From positions 940,093,195 through 940,157,194 of the forward strand of contig OY728120.1 of NCBI GenBank assembly GCA_963277665.1: a DNA stretch of 64,000 nt, given 5' to 3'. Shown here one piece after another: positions 59,734 to 64,000 of this stretch (its first letter is position 1; each line of letters begins with the position of its first letter). The position numbers and the translations under genes are program-made. A model generated the notes under the pieces. That model saw only the letters and a program-made list of their open reading frames with translations. It was not told the origin of the DNA and did no database searches. This stretch comes from Viscum album (Eukaryota; Streptophyta; Magnoliopsida; Santalales; Viscaceae).

Positions 59734-59749
59734 TCCTTCCCCCCTTTTG
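59734..59749 (-). promoter_or_regulatory. Polypurine tract, unit 3 of array C
   Basis: Same sequence and position as in unit 1. Confidence 0.88.
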
Positions 59750-60678
59750 GGAATTGCGTCCTCGCAATTTTAAAAATTGAGCTTGGAAACATCCTTGAAA
59801 GTCCCACATCGGAGAAGAGTTGGTAAAACAATCACTTTAAAATAAAGAAAGATAAGTACAAAGGTCACCGGAGTTAACCCATACTAGGATTCCAAGTATG
59901 AAATTATGGACATGGAGGAAAAAACAAAGGGTCATGTTCTGATGGAGAGTGATAGAAAACATGTTTAGGAGAAAGTTAACCATGAGAAAATCACAAACTT
60001 GTGATGGGTTAAACGATATTCGATTCCCCAGTAGGAAAAGTTAATATACAAAATTTTTGTTTTAAGTTACTTTTTATTGAGGAATTTATTCATAAGGAAA
60101 CATAATCACTTATCATGTTGACTCTCAACTTTTATTAGATTCCTTACACAAACTCATATTTTCTCCAAAAGGCGAGTATTTAGGAAGACTTGTTCAAATT
60201 AAGAGTACTATAATCAACTTCTAGAGAATCACCTAATCCACAAAAGAGAACTATATACTTCCCATGTCTTTAGGCTTTAACCAGAACCAAAACCAAAAAG
60301 GTTAGTACAAGGTCAGATAATCCAGAAAAGGATAACCCTTTAAAAAGAAAATCTATGCTTAATCTCCAAAATTTGTCCAACAAAACCCAAAGTTCAACGA
60401 GGACCATCCGATAAACAATTTGTCCATAAAATTATTCAAAGTAAACCAATATAAGATTTAAACCCAAATATTTGAAGGATTTAGTCACATAGTCTTCCAA
60501 GTTAAATCGTAACATTTATCTCCAAACAACATCAGTTGCCCTTAAAGTATCGTATTGAAAAGTAATTAACCTAATCACATATCCTCCAAGATAGGTTAAT
60601 CATTTTCATAAATAACCCAAAATCAACTTACTCTTAATTCATAAAATCATATAACTAGAAATAATCAGCCAAACCAAC

Positions 60679-60800
60679 CAGGGACTTCACGTAGTCCAGT
60701 GGTAGGCGATAAATACCAGTCGCACTTTGGTTGTGGGTTCGATTCCCGTAGCTTTGTCCGACGCGACGGGTAGTCACACGGTCTGCGTGTTGTCGTTTTT
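60679..60800 (+). mobile_element. tRNA-derived SINE in unit 3 of array C
   Basis: Same as units 1 and 2, with CCCGTAGC in place of CCCGCAGC just after the B box. Confidence 0.7.
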
Positions 60801-61037
60801 CCAAAACTATATGATTCTTAAAACATTCCCCAAAATGAGAAAAAAAAATCTTCAAGAATAATCATAACATATTTTAACCTCAAGTTTATCTCATTCCTTT
60901 CATTTTCCATCATATCATAGAGTAACCCATAATTACCTAAAAATTAAGTATCATATAAACCCTAATGGTTACCTTAATAATTATTACCTGAATTTCCACG
61001 TCGGGTTGGCCATCTCGTACATGATGCATTAGATAAC

Positions 61038-61199
61038 TCACCAAGTTTGAAGTGGTTGATCATGACTCCTTGATATTTGGTTTAGAACAAACACGAGTTT
61101 CCTCATTGAATCCTCCATTTTATCTAGTATCTTAATCAGAGAACCACCATAGTTTCCTTCAAACCGGTTGTCTCTTTGGTGCCTGCTAGATCCATCCGT
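61038..61199 (-). pseudogene. gag N-terminal remnant, unit 3 of array C (start codon lost)
   Basis: The frame remains open but the ATG is ACG (plus strand CCATCCGTTC instead of CCATCCATTC). No other in-frame ATG occurs before the internal Met of LDKMEDSM. Confidence 0.6.
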
Positions 61200-61387
61200 T
61201 CACTAAAAATAGAAATGTCAGTGTGAGTATATCAACAAAACCATCATGTACTAATGAGGAAGGTAAACACTAAGATACACTTACTCATTCACTTTATCTA
61301 AAAATAGGACTCTTTCTGAAATCATAACCATTATGGTAATGTCACTTATGCTTAAAGAATACCCTAACCTCTAAAGTTATCTAAACC

Positions 61388-61401
61388 GACCTTTGATACC
61401 A
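61388..61401 (-). promoter_or_regulatory. Primer binding site, unit 3 of array C
   Basis: Identical to the site at 48399-48412. Confidence 0.82.
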
Positions 61402-61403
61402 AC

Positions 61404-64000
61404 TATAAGGCCCCAGCCTTAAACCTTACTTAATCTTGAGTTATTACAAGATTACACATTGAGGATCTTTTCAGGTTTAGAGTTTTAGAGAATTAGATCA
61501 TGAAACTTGCATTACATTCCACATTTAAACAAAGTGGTTACATAAAAGACAGTATTCATTCTTCCCATCAACGGAAACATATTTAAAATAAAAAATGGAT
61601 TCTTTCTTGACACATCATTGACACTATCATCACATCATGTACCCTTCCCTTGACCTGTGAAAAACATTTCAAAAAATTGGGATGAGCATAAAAAGCTCAG
61701 TAAGGGATATATAGATATGGAAAGGAAACATGAGTACATGTATACATAAGAATGAAATCATACTTTACCCATAAAACATAGGCATATCAAATCATGAATA
61801 AATCATAGAAAAAATAAGACATAAAGGTAACTTGATGCATTCATAACATTATTACGTAGGGAGTAACCCTCTTGGTTACGTTTGGAATACCCATCACAGT
61901 ATATTCCCTAAATCTCTTCGGAGAAACCTTAACGTTTCACTCCTTCGCGTTACCCAATGCATTGGAGAGCTATATCGGGCTCACCCGCCCTTATTTTATC
62001 ACGGAACCACCTGTTTTCATAACAATTCCCAAGAACCATAACATAATCGTATCACATAAACATGAATAAAGGAAACATAACATTTCCACATTTCAATCAC
62101 AATATAACATTTTAGGATATTGAAATAATGAATCCATTCAAAAAGAAACCATTTCCAAAACCATTTAAAACATTTAATAAAGAGATTTTTGAATCGAAGT
62201 GTCCCATACCACCTTGAAGCTTTTAACATTTTAAACCATTAATATCCATATAAATAAATCCTTAAAACCATTTTGAAAACATGGATATTAATAAGAACAA
62301 ATAATTAAAACATTTAAAACGATATTTTGGTTAAAGGGGTTTTACCAAAATTAGAGACACTTGAATACAATAATCGAGGAATAACATTTAGTCAGAACTT
62401 TATAATATCATGAGAATAAAAGGATTCATGATATAATACTCCAAAGGACAGTATATACACCATATAAGAGTGAATTGGTGCATAACAACAATGAACCCTC
62501 AATAGAAATGTCGAATGTGATGAAATCCCTTATAAAGAAGGTATCCTTAAATTAAGGACAAATCAATCTCAAAAATATGTGTGAAAAATATAAATACACC
62601 CAATATAAGTGGATATTAAGTGTAAAACAATAAAAGGTCATTCACACTTATTCAATGGATGACATATTCAATGACTACATGTTGAACCCAAAGAAGTCGA
62701 AATTGGGTTAAAAAGTTCCCTTGACAGCCTAACGGCATCACATCAAAATGAGTTGATGAGAGATAAAAAGTGTATCTCATCACTTGGACATAAAATTTAC
62801 ATCAATAAGGATGTATGAGAACATATCCCAACATAAAAATATGTAAATTAAAAGACCCAATAAAAGAAGTCTTTTAAAAAAGAGGAGGGTGAAAGGTTCC
62901 CTTACCGACTTGGGTATCTTTCAAAACATACACCCCTTGAAAGAAAGACAATAGGTCATTGATGTAAATACTCATAAAAGAAAGTATATTACACAAAGAT
63001 TAGAATAATGGGAAGTACATACACCACTCAATGGAATTTTTGGTGAATGTAGCATAAATCTCACGGGAATAAAAGTGAGATGAAAAATCCCTTACGAAAA
63101 CTCGGCAGCCTAACAGCTCCACATAAAACGTCCGAATATGGATTGATGAGATCAAATAGGGTATCCCATAACATTACAATAAAATTTACAGAAAGAGTAA
63201 TATAAAATAACATCCCCCAACATTACAAATAGGAGCTTAAAAGAAGTGACATAAAGAAGAGTACTTAAAAAGAAAGAGAGAGGTTAGATCTCTTACGAAA
63301 GTTCGGCAGCCTAACGGTGCCACTCAAAACTTCCAAAATGGATTGATGAGAGAGAATATGGTCTCTCATCACATGAACATAAAAATTACAGTAAGTGTAA
63401 TATAAAAGATCATCCCAATAACAAGAAAGATGAGCTTTAAAAGAAATGACATAAAAGAGTGTACTTAAAAAGAAAGAGAGTTGTAGGATCCCTTACCTCG
63501 GGCACGACTTGACTCGATCATTCTTTAATCTCCTGAATAATAAACTTGAGTTAATTTATACTTACTTAAGAACATTTTTCAAGTTTATTATTCCCTTTAT
63601 ATCACTTATTACCATGTCATAAACATTATGTAATCATTTAAGTTAATAATATTTGTTTTGCCGATGTTTGGTTCCTAAGTCGAAAGTGGACTTCTTACAA
63701 TTACATGTTGTTCGTGTGGCCAAATTTTTATTATATCCAGAATTGTATTCATGATTTAGATATCATATATTACATATATATCCAGTAAATGCATGCATTT
63801 ATAAAATTACATAATCATTTAGAGGTAAGAAATGAAATGCACCGTTCATGGAGACGGTAAGCTGTACGTACACATGAACGCTACTTTCATTTCTATTTCA
63901 TATTTTATAGAATGGAATAATAATGATATAAAGGTATATTATAATTCCAGTATAATATCATATATAATATCATAGTTCCATCCTTTATACGTCCCACATA
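61404..64000 (-). repeat. LTR 4 of array C (cut by the window end)
   Basis: The first 2597 bp of the LTR (U5 side) are present. They are nearly identical to LTR 3. The TATA box would lie beyond the window. Confidence 0.93.

Larger units (their letters stand above)
59734..61403 (-). other. Internal domain 3 of array C
   Basis: 1670 bp. The extra base lies in an A run near 60840. Same layout. The gag remnant has lost its ATG. Confidence 0.88.
41921..64000 (-). mobile_element. Tandem array of chromovirus-derived non-autonomous LTR element (array C)
   Basis: Four LTRs alternate with three internal domains: LTR-int-LTR-int-LTR-int-LTR (the last is cut by the window end). Repeat starts at 41921, 48415, 54909 and 61404 give periods of 6494, 6494 and 6495 bp. 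On the minus strand each LTR begins TGTAACACCCCGGGTAAATA, preceded by a polypurine tract, and ends GGGGCCTTATA followed by an initiator-Met-type primer site. These ends are typical of plant chromoviruses of the Tekay/Del kind. LTRs (4825 bp) are far larger than the internal domains (1669-1670 bp), which lack protease, RT and integrase. This resembles LARD-type derivatives. Neighbouring units differ by about 1-2 percent by eye. Confidence 0.93.

Overview
The window looks like intergenic DNA from a seed plant with a large, repeat-rich genome. It contains no recognisable host gene. Nearly everything that can be identified is LTR-retrotransposon DNA of plant lineages (Tat/Ogre, Athila-like and chromovirus-like Ty3/gypsy), plus tRNA-derived SINEs and one CACTA-type transposon end. 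The species cannot be told from the sequence.

Region 1 (1-35460): a giant Tat/Ogre-like Ty3/gypsy element on the minus strand. One complete copy (A, 11654-35460, 23.8 kb) has two LTRs of 3317 bp, a primer site that looks like tRNA-Trp, degenerate gag, protease, RT, RNase H, a second (archaeal-type) RNase H and integrase. Downstream of pol lies a 3.7 kb antisense gene on the plus strand. The left LTR of A is at the same time the right LTR of a second unit (A2, 1-11653, cut by the window edge), so the arrangement is LTR-internal-LTR-internal with a period of 20.49 kb. The antisense gene encodes a plant mobile domain (PMD)-like protein and has its own apparent TATA box, two apparent introns and an AATAAA signal. 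It carries stop codons and frameshifts.

Region 2 (4037-10587): an older-looking, non-autonomous, Athila-like LTR element (B, 6.55 kb, LTRs about 1.76 kb) inserted into A2. The matching stretch of A near 31065-31085 is its empty site. B carries a SINE.

Region 3 (35461-41920): AT-rich DNA without credible genes. It holds degenerate minisatellites (about 36.6-38.3 kb) and a CACTA-like terminus with subterminal repeats (39.67-39.98 kb).

Region 4 (41921-64000): a tandem array of a minus-strand chromovirus-derived, non-autonomous element (C): four LTRs of 4825 bp (the last cut by the window end) alternating with three internal domains of only 1669-1670 bp. Each internal domain has an initiator-Met-type primer site, a short gag N-terminal remnant, a SINE and a polypurine tract. 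The period is 6494-6495 bp.

The most interesting points are the two independent LTR-sharing tandem arrays in one window, the intron-containing antisense PMD gene, and the repeated hairpin and short motifs in the transcribed non-coding parts of element A.
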